NCBI GenBank assembly: GCA_013306675.1
Contig: JABLUY010000036.1
Coordinates: 122,290-186,289 of the forward strand
DNA: 64,000 nucleotides
Reading direction: 5' to 3'
Source of the DNA: Thraustochytrium sp. TN22
Lineage: Eukaryota; Sar; Bigyra; Thraustochytrida; Thraustochytriidae
The position numbers were made by a program, and so were the translations under genes. The notes beneath the pieces were generated by a model that saw only the letters and a list, made by a program, of their open reading frames with translations, did not search any database and had not been told where the DNA came from. Below, piece by piece: positions 45,292 through 55,285 of the stretch. How positions within the stretch are numbered: the first letter of the stretch is position 1; every line of letters starts with the position of its first letter.

Positions 45292-46136
45292 GGCGGCAAG
45301 AGCGTCACGTCGACTGGTGTCGCGACTCGAGGGCACGCGAGATTTTCCTGCGCGCGGCGCCCCCCGCGGAGGCCGTGGCCGCCGCGCCGGCTGCGTGGCG
45401 CGCAGCCGGTCACGTAAACATCAAGCCAAGTGACGCCTTGCTCGTCGGTGCGGAACTCGAAGGCCAGGCTGTGATGCTCCAGGAAGCCGGCCTTGGTGAG
45501 CGGTCGCCCTGTGCGCTGGCACACGAGCACGGTGGTGTCATCATCGCGCCTTGAGCCGCCGCCAAAGAGAGCCTGCGCGACTTCGGCACTGGAGATGGAC
45601 ACGCTGCGCCCGAAGCGCCCGCGCGCCTCGACAGCTGCCAGCTCAATGTGGCGAAGGACCTCCTTGTCGCGCAAGTCGCCGTAGCTTGGGAGCGTGTTGA
45701 AGTCGCTGCGGAACTGCATGAATTTGTCCACAGCGGGGGGCGGCGCGGAATTCAAGTACGTGGAGGAGCGCGCGAGCATGCGGCTGCGCTGCTCGCGCCG
45801 CAGCTGGTTGCAGTCGAGGCAGTAGACGTTGAGGCCATCTCGCATGTTGGGATTCGGGCCGAAGTGGTCGATGGGCAGCCAGCTGCGGCAGGCCTCGCCC
45901 GGGCAGAAGCGCGTGTCGTGCAGATGTCCCATCATGATGGCCTCGCTGTCCTCGTCAAGTGAGCCCGACGGCATCTGCTGCCTCCACCCATGGAGGCTGC
46001 TCGCGCAGTCGTGTGATGGCGGCTGGACGACGAGCTGCTGCGCGCCAAGAATGGTGGTCGGCGGGCAAGTGGAGGTGCTGGGTTTCCGCCAGCACAGGTC
46101 TTTGTCGCAGCGCTCGCGCGAGGTGCGCCAGCTCAT
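45288..46136 (-). CDS. Zinc-finger protein (C-x4-C ... C-x2-C), 282 aa
   Basis: Starts at the ATG at 46136. A Zn-binding module at about residues 75-115 reads FCPGEACRSWLPIDHF...DGLNVYCLDCNQLRR. This resembles the 'CxxC...LPxxxFxxxxxxxDGxxxxCxxC' ribbon often found with HNH nucleases and in phage or large-virus proteins. A second pair may be formed by VCQRTGRP and a following His-His. The C-terminal ~60 residues are Arg/Gly-rich. No HNH catalytic His-Asn pair is evident, so a nuclease activity is not claimed; DNA or RNA binding is the modest inference. The gene sits 2 nt after the stop of the upstream gene and overlaps the next by 4 nt. Confidence 0.6.
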   Translation of the reverse strand: MSWRTSRERCDKDLCWRKPSTSTCPPTTILGAQQLVVQPPSHDCASSLHGWRQQMPSGSLDEDSEAIMMGHLHDTRFCPGEACRSWLPIDHFGPNPNMRDGLNVYCLDCNQLRREQRSRMLARSSTYLNSAPPPAVDKFMQFRSDFNTLPSYGDLRDKEVLRHIELAAVEARGRFGRSVSISSAEVAQALFGGGSRRDDDTTVLVCQRTGRPLTKAGFLEHHSLAFEFRTDEQGVTWLDVYVTGCAPRSRRGGHGLRGGRRAQENLACPRVATPVDVTLLPP

Positions 46137-46138
46137 CA

Positions 46139-46867
46139 CTACGTGGACGTGGACGTGGCTTGCCTGCTCGAGGCCATAATTCTATGCGTGACCAGTTTGC
46201 GCTCGAGCGCCAGGGCAGCGGTGCCCGCGCCGGCGCAGGCGAGCACGAGCACCATGAGAGGAAGCGCGATCTGGGGGCTCAGCATGAAGGGTAGCGCGAC
46301 AGCGCTACCGAGGAGCAGCGTGAAGAAGACCAAGAGCGCAAACGCGCGCGCCAAGGTCGACTCGTGCCAAACCAGCGTGAGCGCGCCGAGGTGCGCTAAG
46401 CCGATGTTGATGGCCAGTGGCGCCGCGGCCATGAAGGCGAAGGCGAGCGCGTCGCGCATTTGGCGGTCCTGCACGCGCGCGGCAATCGGGTAGGCGAGGA
46501 GCGCGGCGCAGAGCACGCTGCAGGCCATACGGATTTCGCGCGAGACGTGCCGGCCGAGAAGCGCCGCGACCGCAAAGGGGCTTGCAATGTACGTGAGGAT
46601 GTTAATGGGCGCTGGTAAGAAGACGCCAAAGGCGGCGTAGCCGTTCATGATGAGGAGCGCGGCCGCGACGAGCGCGGAGCCATCCTCAAGCGTGTATGCG
46701 GCGATCGCGCCTGCGCCGGCGAGCAGCGGCAAGAGGACGCGTGTCCACTCGTCGCTATCATCAGTCGTCCCGAGGCTTGCGATGGCGACGTAGTTGACCA
46801 CGAGAGCCAAGGTAAGCAAGGCAACGGGCAAGGCGGCCACTCTGACCACGCGACGCAGCAACAACAT
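46139..46867 (-). CDS. Multipass membrane protein of unknown family, 242 aa
   Basis: Starts at the ATG at 46867; eight further codons upstream begin at a GTG. Almost the whole protein is hydrophobic, with about seven or eight predicted helices separated by short charged turns (TTDDSDEW, GRHVSREIRM, ARVQDRQMRD, ALERKLVTHR). The short C-terminal tail is Ser/Thr-rich. No transporter signature recognised. It is transcribed away from the SLATT-like gene, with 85 nt between the two start codons, and is followed by the zinc-finger gene after 2 nt. Confidence 0.6.
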   Translation of the reverse strand: MLLLRRVVRVAALPVALLTLALVVNYVAIASLGTTDDSDEWTRVLLPLLAGAGAIAAYTLEDGSALVAAALLIMNGYAAFGVFLPAPINILTYIASPFAVAALLGRHVSREIRMACSVLCAALLAYPIAARVQDRQMRDALAFAFMAAAPLAINIGLAHLGALTLVWHESTLARAFALLVFFTLLLGSAVALPFMLSPQIALPLMVLVLACAGAGTAALALERKLVTHRIMASSRQATSTST

Positions 46868-46952
46868 CGGCGCGCCGCCTCCTTGGGTCACTTCACTCTT
46901 GCTCGCTCGAGAAATTTCCGGTGCTTTGAGAGGACTCTAGCGCAGCAGCACC

Positions 46953-48086
46953 ATGTCTCCGTCGTCGCACCACCACCACCACCAACGCAACCGCCGTGGC
47001 TCGCATGAGAGTGCTCGGAGCGCGGGGAGCAGTGGGCGTAGCCGCGTCGGTCTCAGTTGGCTTGAGCTCCTCCTTCGCGGGCGTCAGAGCGACCCTCGGT
47101 ACACGCCGGAGCCGGAGCCCGGGTACCGCGAGCACGAGGCGTCGCGCCACAGGCATGCCAACGACGCGCAGTTGCGGCCGCGCCACGAGCTGGACAGGCG
47201 CTCGCCGACGTGCAACTCCAGCCTCAGCCACGTTCCCAACTCGGATTCGAGTAGCGCGGGCGCCAGCCAGGGCGAGGAATCTGCTGACGGAGCAGCACGG
47301 TGGGCCGGCACTCCTGCAGCAGCGCGAGCGCGCGAGGTGGAGGACGCGGCGGCGCCTCCTCGGGCTCTCGGTCCCGAGGTCACTCCCGAGCGTCCGCCGA
47401 CACACAACGACCGCCCTACCGGCATCACTTTCACGAACCCAAGCGAGCCGCACGTGGTTGTTTTGCCACCTCCTACGCTCCCCAAGTCGCTTGGGGGCGG
47501 TAGAAACGAGCGGCAAACGTCCTCGGCCTCGACGAACACCACGCAGTCGGTGCACACGGACGCGCGCACGGAGGAAGCCTGGCACACGTCCTTGGACAAC
47601 CTGGCGCTCGAGTTCCGGGACGTCTGCGCGCGCCTGAGCATCAAGCAGGACGCGGCGGGCTATGGCGCGCGGCGCAAGCACATCATCTTTGGCCTGCCAG
47701 CACCCATTCTCGCTGTCTCGGTCACCTGTATCTCGACACTCTGGAGTTCGCCGGAAGCGGCCTTCCTTGTCGCCCCGCTTTCTGCGCTGGGCGGCATCAT
47801 GGGTGCCATCCACACGTTTTTCATTCTGGGTGGCAAGGCGCAGCGTCATTGGGACTATGCGGCGCGGTACGGCGCGATCTGCAGCCGCATTGATCTGACG
47901 CTTGCGCGCAACAAGAAGTGGCGCACGCCCCCGGACGAGTTCTTTGCGCAGTTGCACACCGAGATGGGCCACCTGCACGCCACGGCGCCGCAGCTGCCTA
48001 GCCCGGGTGGCTGTTGCTCGACGCGGCCGCCCGACCTGGAGTCTATGCCACCGCCGCTGACACTGCGTGACATCCGCTGCGAGTAG
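46953..48086 (+). CDS. SLATT-like two-TM protein with long disordered N-terminus, 377 aa
   Basis: ATG at 46953 in a good context (CACCATGTC), after a His/Arg-rich start. The first ~210 residues are Ser/Arg/Pro-rich and probably disordered. From about 215 the pattern fits the SLATT family (SMODS- and SLOG-associating 2TM effector): an amphipathic helix (LALEFRDVCARLSIKQ), an aromatic/basic step (ARRKHIIFG), TM1 (LPAPILAVSVTCISTLW), TM2 (FLVAPLSALGGIMGAIHTFFIL), then KAQRHWDYAARYGAICSRIDL, the typical H...A..Y..l...I helix. In bacteria SLATT proteins are pore-forming effectors in nucleotide-signalled defence, and some occur in large viruses and fungi. No nucleotide sensor is adjacent here. The family call is by pattern, not alignment. 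Confidence 0.58.
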   Translation: MSPSSHHHHHQRNRRGSHESARSAGSSGRSRVGLSWLELLLRGRQSDPRYTPEPEPGYREHEASRHRHANDAQLRPRHELDRRSPTCNSSLSHVPNSDSSSAGASQGEESADGAARWAGTPAAARAREVEDAAAPPRALGPEVTPERPPTHNDRPTGITFTNPSEPHVVVLPPPTLPKSLGGGRNERQTSSASTNTTQSVHTDARTEEAWHTSLDNLALEFRDVCARLSIKQDAAGYGARRKHIIFGLPAPILAVSVTCISTLWSSPEAAFLVAPLSALGGIMGAIHTFFILGGKAQRHWDYAARYGAICSRIDLTLARNKKWRTPPDEFFAQLHTEMGHLHATAPQLPSPGGCCSTRPPDLESMPPPLTLRDIRCE

Positions 48087-48159
48087 AGTAGACACATTGA
48101 AGCTAAGTTTTTATCCGCGCAAGCCCTTGTTGAATTGGTTGGAGAGACTGCGTGACGCA

Positions 48160-48193
<34 letters not shown>
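48160..48193. repeat. (GA)n tract abutting the next ATG
   Basis: Dinucleotide GA units run up to the start codon at 48194. In the GTG-started longer frame they would encode Arg-Glu repeats, which argues for the downstream ATG. Confidence 0.8.
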
Positions 48194-48194
<1 letters not shown>

Positions 48195-49633
48195 TGGACC
48201 CCTCCTCCCTGGACGACTTTATGAACGAGACGGGCTTCGGTGGCGCGCCCTCGACGAGCGGCGGTCAGCAGCAGCTGGCGGAGGCACAGACACAACAAGC
48301 GCCGCCCGAGCAGCCGAGCATCTTGCCGCCTGAGCCTCTGCCGCCGCTGCCGGTCGCAGCCCCGGAGGAGGCGGCGGAACTGCAGGAGCCGCAGGTGCGT
48401 AAGAGCACGGTGGAGCCTCTCCCTTTGCGCAAGAAGAAGGCCGCGCGAGCCATGTTCCGCCGGTTGGCCCAGCAGCGCCAGCCGGGCGAGCTGGCGCAGG
48501 GTGAGAATGCAGTCGCGATGCCGGCGTACAGCCGGTCGCGCGAGCGTGGCTTCTTGGCGGCGAGCATCATCTTCTTCGTGACGTTCCTTGCTGCGCTGCG
48601 CAAGTGGGCCTTGGAACGCGGCGCCTTCGGGCATGAGCCGGGGTTGCGGCAGCGCGGCTTCTCCGTGGCGGCCGGCTTGCTCTTCGTCCTGAGCGCCCTC
48701 TCGGGCTGGCAGTACTATGAGCAGCTGCAGAAGAAGCAGGGCGCGGAGAAGCAGGAGGCCACGCTGTCCTCGCGGACGACGCGGCAGCTGCAGGCCCGCG
48801 CTATGGCGCGGGCGGCCGCATCGAGCGCAGACGCCGCGGCTGCTGCTCAAGGCGCAGACGGAGAGGGCCGCCAAGTGGCGGCGCAGCCGCAGGCTGCTGC
48901 ACCGGTGCACTTTGGCGACCACTTGCCTGGCGGCGACCCGACTGGCGTCGCGCCCGTCTCGGCGGACCAGCGCGCGGAGATGGAGGCGCGCATGCGCGGC
49001 TTGGCGCCCGACCGGCGCGTCGCGGCCAAGCCGTATTTGCCCTTCAAAGCGCACTGGGACAAAGTCCGGGGCGAGGTGGACGACTCCAACCGCTACTTTG
49101 GCATCGCGGACCAGCTCCAGGGCGCGCACGCGCGCAAGTGGGCCCCGGTCGAGCCGCGCATGCAGCAGGCCAACGCCAACCAGATCCACACGCGCGAGCC
49201 GCCGCCTGGCGCCGTCAAGCCTGTTCTGGAGACGCACCCCTGGATGGAGCAGAGCCAGAACGGAGAACGCATGCGCGCCCCAGCAGCCGTCGCGGAGCGC
49301 AGCGTGGCGTACGGGGTGCCGCAGACCGCCGCGCCGGCGGCGCCCCCGGCCTTCTGGCACTCCGAAGCCAGTGACACGATGGGCGGCGCGGGCCCTCTTG
49401 CAGGAGGGCCGCAGGCGCCGGCGCCAACGCCGCCTGCGGCAGCAGCGGCGCCGCCGCGCCCGCAGTCGACGAGCGAGCCGAAAGTGACGGAGAGCGAGGT
49501 TCAGGCGCTCATGCGCGCGCGAGAGGCCGACGTGCCCATGGACCCGCCGATGCCTGCCGGAGGCGCGCCGGTGCTGCCGGACTCAATGCAGCCCGTGCAC
49601 ACGTCCATGCGGCCGCCAGCAGTGCCGGCGTGA
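48194..49633 (+). CDS. Two-TM protein with conserved-looking C-terminal region, 479 aa
   Basis: Starts at the ATG at 48194, 107 nt after the SLATT-like gene's stop. Residues 1-115 are Pro/Gln/Glu-rich with a short acidic start (MDPSSLDDFMNETGF). A basic patch (LRKKKAARAMFRRLAQQRQ) precedes TM1 (FLAASIIFFVTFLAALRKW) and TM2 (FSVAAGLLFVLSALSGWQYY). After a helical Gln/Ala region comes a less biased stretch (HFGDHLPGGDPTGVAP... to ...QQANANQIHTREPPP) that reads like a folded or binding segment, then Pro/Ala-rich sequence. No family recognised. The style (cytosolic disordered arm, hairpin, interaction motif) resembles virion membrane proteins; this is inference only. Confidence 0.6.
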
Positions 49634-49671
49634 GAAGCGAGGTGACTTAGACATTGAAGAATCAGTCAATC

Positions 49672-49878
49672 ATGCGCGTCTCGTCTTGTTGCCGTTCTTG
49701 CAGCTGCTGTGACGGTCAGGAGACCACCGCGCAGGTGAGACTCCGGCCGGACCTGATGCAGTGCACCCAATGTGCAAGCGCGCTGCCGTGCTTGCGCACG
49801 TGCGTCACAACTGCCTGGGTCACTTGCCGCGCGTGCGGCGAGATGTCCCGGCTGTCTGCGCCGTGGGCGAGTCCATGA
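49672..49878 (+). CDS. Possible small Cys-rich (zinc-ribbon-like) protein, 68 aa
   Basis: Begins 38 nt after the stop of the 479-aa gene. The translation has CTQC and CRAC separated by ~17 residues (C-x2-C...C-x2-C), with the VTCRAC spacing seen in small zinc ribbons such as the LSD1-type finger. A further Cys cluster lies at the N-terminus (CCRSCSCC). Length is short and composition GC-driven, so chance is possible. Confidence 0.3.
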   Translation: MRVSSCCRSCSCCDGQETTAQVRLRPDLMQCTQCASALPCLRTCVTTAWVTCRACGEMSRLSAPWASP

Positions 49879-50292
49879 TGAAGCCCGCCAACCGGCTCAC
49901 AAGAAAGAGGCGCGGCGAGCGCGCGCCCACGAAGGCAGGCAGCCTGCCGGGGAGCCTCACGTCGTCGTCGCCGCCGCCCTGCCACCGCGACGGCGGCGCT
50001 GAGAGAGCGAGGCGTGCAGGGGGGCGCTGCTGATCCGTGGCCGCTACGGCAGAGACCAAGCTCCAAGGCAAATTCGTCCGCGCAAGAAGAGGGCCAGAGG
50101 AGGTGAAGTGCCGGCCGTTGCGGTTGGTGGTGGTGGTTGGACGCCAGCTGGCCGAGCTGAGCGCGGCTGCGCGGTCGCGCCGAGGCGCCCTTCCGGCGCG
50201 GACGACAAGGGAGGTGAAGTACTACGACTACGAGGGCTAGGGGGAGAGGAGCGGCGAGGCCGCGCGGAGGGTCGAGGGAGTTGTCTGATGTA

Positions 50293-50316
50293 GAGAGTGG
50301 TGTTGAGTGAACACCA
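50293..50316 (-). terminator. Histone H4 3' stem-loop candidate
   Basis: On the minus strand, TGGTGTT - CACTC - AACACCA followed by CTCTC, about 65 nt after the H4 stop. The same stem and flank occur 43 nt after the H3 stop (51462-51484), with a 4-nt loop there. Confidence 0.65.
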
Positions 50317-50381
50317 ATGTTGGTTTGGGGCTCCAAACGAGGAGACCCCAGGGAGCGGAGCTGCGCGCGAAGGCGAGCTGC

Positions 50382-51418
<1,037 letters not shown>

Positions 51419-51461
51419 GCGGCCCCTCTGCGCTCCTAGCGCACCCCATCAAACCACCCAC

Positions 51462-51484
51462 TGGTGTTACTCAACACCACTCTC
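51462..51484 (+). terminator. Histone H3 3' stem-loop candidate
   Basis: TGGTGTT (51462-51468) pairs perfectly with AACACCA (51473-51479) around the loop ACTC, followed by CTCTC. It lies 43 nt after the stop. Stem length, the two basal G-C pairs, the U-A closing pair and the 4-nt loop match the geometry of the metazoan histone mRNA stem-loop, but the sequence differs. Confidence 0.65.
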
Positions 51485-51575
51485 GTACCCAGACAATCCC
51501 ACGATGACTGCGCCATCGCACAGCGACCGCGCTCTCCTCTGCTGTTGATAGTAGTACCCTGGTACCCCTAATCCC

Positions 51576-52042
51576 CTTGTCGAGCGAGCGAGCCTCGGCG
51601 GCCAAGACTGCACGCAGGCCCAGGCCGGCACGCCGCGCGCTCGCTACTGAGACCTCGTCCCGGCCCGAGCCCTTGATGAAAGGCCCATCACGAGGCAGCT
51701 GATGACGCCTCTGCCCTGCGCCCGCTCCCGGTGCGGCGAGCGCTACGTGCGCGGCGTCGGCCAGCTCGTCGGCTATCCACGGCTCTCTGCGCCCCGCGCT
51801 GGTTTCCTCTTGTCGAGCGAGCGAGCCTCGGCAGCCAAGACTGCACGCAGGCCCAGGCCGGCACGCCGCGCGCTCGCTACTGAGACCTCGTCCCGGCCCG
51901 AGCGCTTGATGAAAGGTCCATCACGAGGCAGCTGATGACGCCCCTGCCCTGCGCCCGCTGCCGGTGCGGCGAGCGCTACGTGCGCGGCGTCGGCCAGCTC
52001 GTCGGCTATCCACGGCTCTCTGCGCCCCGCGCCGGTTTCCTC
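51576..52042 (+). repeat. 233-bp direct tandem duplication
   Basis: Copy 1 runs 51576-51808 and copy 2 runs 51809 to about 52042, with only a handful of differences (for example CGGCGG/CGGCAG, CCCTTG/CGCTTG, GGCCC/GGTCC). No open frame shows a recognisable product. It lies between H3 and the first acyltransferase gene. Confidence 0.85.
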
Positions 52043-52506
52043 CGTCCAGCCAACGGCGCCAGCGCTGGCCTTCCTTGACACAGCGGCTGCTCGTGCTCAG
52101 CGCGTGCGTGCGCCCCGTCGCGCTCAGGCTGCGCCGCGCCGCGCCGCGCCGCGCCGCGCCTCTCCTCGTCCGCGTGGTCGCCGACCGCCACGAGCGGCGC
52201 CGCAGCGCAGCGCCACAGCGCAGTGGCAGCAAGTTCACCTTCTGGTGCGCGCCAGTCACCAGCTGGAGTGCTCCACTTGCAGCGCAGCCTGGGCCGGCAG
52301 TGGTGGCCGTTGCGGGGCCCGGAGCCTGGCACAAGGGGGGCGCGCCGCCGCGTCCAAGCGAGGGCTCGATCATCGCATCGGCGCGCTCGCCGTGGATCGC
52401 GTCGGTGCGCTCGCTGCCCGACGGGCTTCGGCAGGCACTGGCAGGCAAACCCCGATCACTGCTCACTGACTGGCTTGGCTCGCTGACTGGCGCTTGCTCG
52501 GACGGG

Positions 52507-54093
52507 ATGCTGGGCGCGACCCAGGCCGCGGCGGCGAGCCCCAAGGTGGACGACGAGACGCCGAGGACCATCCCGTCGGTGAGTAGCGGCGAGGCGAATG
52601 TGGACGAAGCTGCCGAGTCGGTAAGTGCGCCTGCGCATACGGAGGCTGCTCCGGAGCAGGGCCGGGCTCTGCGCGTGGAAGGCGCCAAGCCGGGCCTGCG
52701 GCGGCGCGCAAGCATCGTGAGCCATCTGCTGGACTCGTTGGCGCGCGAGGCGCACAGCAAGTCGACGTATGTGACGGGCGTGCTCATCCTGGATAGGAAC
52801 CCGGGGCTAGAGCGGCTGCGCGCCGAGGTGGTGCCGCGGCTGCTGGAGATTCCGCGGTTCCGGTCCATGGCAGTGAAGAAGTCGACTTCGGCGTGGCTGC
52901 ACTTTGTCGAGATGCCCGTGGAGGAGATGGACATGGACTATCACATGCGGTCGGTGCTGGATGAGGATGGCGCGAGGCCGCCGAGCGAAGCGGAGGTGCA
53001 CGAGTTTGCGTCCACCATCGTGAACGAGGCACCAGACTACTCTCGGCCGCTCTGGCAGCTTTTTCTGGTGCCCCGGCTGAACGACGGGCGCGCGGCACTA
53101 ATCTCTCGCATCAACCACGCGGTGGGCGACGGCGTGAGCCAGACCGAGGTGCTGCGGCGCATCCTGGACCCGGCAGACGCCGAGGCGGCGCTCCCGCCAG
53201 CCCCGCGGTCACCCCCGAAAGTCTTTGGGCCTCTCAACAGGCTGGGCATCTTCCTGGGTGGCATCGTGTCCGGCCTGGGCGTGCTGGTGCGACCGGCCGA
53301 CCGCGCGAACTCGCTCAACCACGGCAGCCGCGGCACCTTTAGCGAGCGCCGCAAGTTCGCGCTCACGCCCAAGGTGTCAATAGACCGCATCAAGGCGATC
53401 AAGGAGAAGCTGGAGGGCGCGACGGTGAACGACGTCCTCATGCTACTGCTCAATGAGACCATGGCGCGGTACTTTACCGAGACGGGCGACGCCGCCGTCC
53501 TCGGCGGTGCACCGGTCAGCATGCAGTTCCCCGTGAGCACGCGCGCCCGGGGTCAGGGCGCTTTCCGTGCAGGTGACGCCACAAACTCCATGAGCTACGC
53601 CTTCCTGAAGGTGCGCTTCTCACGCGATGCCGCCTCGGCGGCCGGCCAGGCGCGAATGCTTGAGCGCTTCTGGCAGATGAAGCGCGACATGGACATCATC
53701 AAGCACTCGCCATCAGTGCACGTTGCCAAGGCCTCGATCACGCTCATCGGGCCGCTGCTTCCGCGCAAGTGGCTCAACAAGCTCGCCGTCTTGGCGGCGG
53801 ACAAGTCGACCGGCCAGCTTTCCAATGTCGTCGCCTCGCAGACGCCCGTCAAGATCGCTGGCGCCACCGTGCAGGACCTCAGCTTTCTCCTTTTCGCGCC
53901 GGTCAGCTCCTACATGGGCATCCTCTCCTACAACGGTTCCGTGTCCTGTTCCGTCTGCCTCGACTCCGACCTCGCTGCCGACCCTGCCGACCTCGTGCGT
54001 CATTGGGTGCCTGTTCTTGATGATTTCGAGGCCCAGGTCCTCGCCCACGATGCCGTCATTCCTCGCCCGCGACGCTGCTTCGACTGGCTCTGA
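52507..54093 (+). CDS. WS/DGAT-like acyltransferase, copy 1
   Basis: 528 residues from the first ATG. WS/DGAT (bifunctional wax-ester synthase/diacylglycerol acyltransferase) architecture: an N-terminal acyltransferase half with RPLWQLFLVP (the PLW motif) and INHAVGDG (His204) in place of HHxxxDG, and a C-terminal half with TVNDVLMLLLNE (the ND motif). The first His of the usual pair is Asn; the catalytic second His and the Asp-Gly are kept. It should transfer fatty acyl-CoA to a fatty alcohol or diacylglycerol at the ER or lipid droplet. Closest by eye to copy 2 (both share RPADRANSLN). Ends FDWL. First of five same-strand paralogs. Confidence 0.85.
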   Translation: MLGATQAAAASPKVDDETPRTIPSVSSGEANVDEAAESVSAPAHTEAAPEQGRALRVEGAKPGLRRRASIVSHLLDSLAREAHSKSTYVTGVLILDRNPGLERLRAEVVPRLLEIPRFRSMAVKKSTSAWLHFVEMPVEEMDMDYHMRSVLDEDGARPPSEAEVHEFASTIVNEAPDYSRPLWQLFLVPRLNDGRAALISRINHAVGDGVSQTEVLRRILDPADAEAALPPAPRSPPKVFGPLNRLGIFLGGIVSGLGVLVRPADRANSLNHGSRGTFSERRKFALTPKVSIDRIKAIKEKLEGATVNDVLMLLLNETMARYFTETGDAAVLGGAPVSMQFPVSTRARGQGAFRAGDATNSMSYAFLKVRFSRDAASAAGQARMLERFWQMKRDMDIIKHSPSVHVAKASITLIGPLLPRKWLNKLAVLAADKSTGQLSNVVASQTPVKIAGATVQDLSFLLFAPVSSYMGILSYNGSVSCSVCLDSDLAADPADLVRHWVPVLDDFEAQVLAHDAVIPRPRRCFDWL

Positions 54094-55285
54094 CTCGGAA
54101 ATACTGAGAGTATCTGACAGTGACAGTGAATGATTTTGTTTCCTTTGTTTGTTCGTCTGTCAGCCAGGCGCTCGGTCAGGCTGCCGCAGGCCCCAGGGCA
54201 GGCTGCTTCGGTGTGCAGTGTAGCTTCGCACTGGCACTCAGGCTGTCTGGCAGCGGCCGGTTGTCGGCCACGGGCGACTCCTACTAACTTACTGCCAGCC
54301 AGCCTGTCGAGCTAGCTAGGCTAATAGCATCTCCACCCACCACACTTCCCGGAGCACTTCACACGCACTTCACGTGTCAAGCTGCAGCTGGAGAAGGCGT
54401 GGCCGCAGCCTGCCTGCCCGCCGCCTACCAGCTTGCTTGCGGCCAGCCTGGCGGCAGCCACCGCCGGCGGTCCGCCGCGCCCTCGTCAAGCCCGTCTCTG
54501 CCCAACCTCGCTTGCCGTGCGCTGCGTGCAGGCTGCGTGCAGCGTGCGTGTGCGACCCGCGCGCAGCTGGCAGGCAGGAGCCGCCCAGCGGCGGCGGCCG
54601 GGCAGCGCGTGCCTCTCCCACAGAATGCAAGGCGTCTCGACGGCGAAATCGGTCGAGATGGAACTTCTTGGAGAAAGAAGCCGACTTGGAGGCGCCGCCG
54701 CGAGCGCGTGAGGCAAGTCCGTGGCGGCCCCCAGGCTTTTTTCGATTTTACAACCGTGCTCGCTTGCGTGAGTCGCGTCTGCGTCCGATTCTGTCTGAGC
54801 TGGGCTCTTTCGGTCGAGGCTGCTCGCCGCTGCTGCCAAGCAGTCGGCAAGACGCCTGCCCGAGCTGCGCTGCTCCAGGCCCAGCTAGCTACTCTCCCTC
54901 ACCTCTCTAACCTAGCTAGCTAGCTAGAGCTAGAGCAACACCTGACCGCGTTGGGCATCACCTGGCCGCACTGCACGCGGCGCGGCCGCTGCCAGCGCTG
55001 GCCGGTCACCGACCGCCCATCATGGCCGGTGGATTGCGGTGCAGTGCCAGGTGCAGTGCCAGCAGCCAGTGGATTCCGTTGGAAGAGCCCCGGCTACGCG
55101 ACGGCCCGTGTCCCCCCACAGCGGGGCACTGCAAGTGGTGGCCAACGTAGCTTTTAGTAGCTCCTCAGCTCGCTCGACGCACCGGCGTGACCGTGACTCG
55201 GACCGCCGCGGCGCCACGCGACGCGGGCCGGGCCGGGCGCAGCGGTGGCGGGCACCGGGCGCGCAGAAGAGTCAGAGGACCAGAC
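54094..55285. other. Intergenic region with CTAGCTAG clusters
   Basis: No supported gene. CTAG-tetramer clusters at 54309-54325 and 54891-54937. This is the promoter region of acyltransferase copy 2. Confidence 0.4.

Larger units (their letters stand above)
49634..50381. other. Intergenic region at the right edge of the unusual segment
   Basis: Contains one possible small Cys-rich reading frame (49672-49878) and, near 50293-50316, the 3' element of the H4 gene. Otherwise no supported feature. Confidence 0.4.
51419..52506. other. Intergenic region with H3 3' element and a 233-bp tandem duplication
   Basis: Holds the H3 3' flank and the promoter of the first acyltransferase gene. The duplication occupies about 51576-52042. 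A frame stays open from 51964 into the acyltransferase, but its first ATG is at 52507. Confidence 0.5.
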
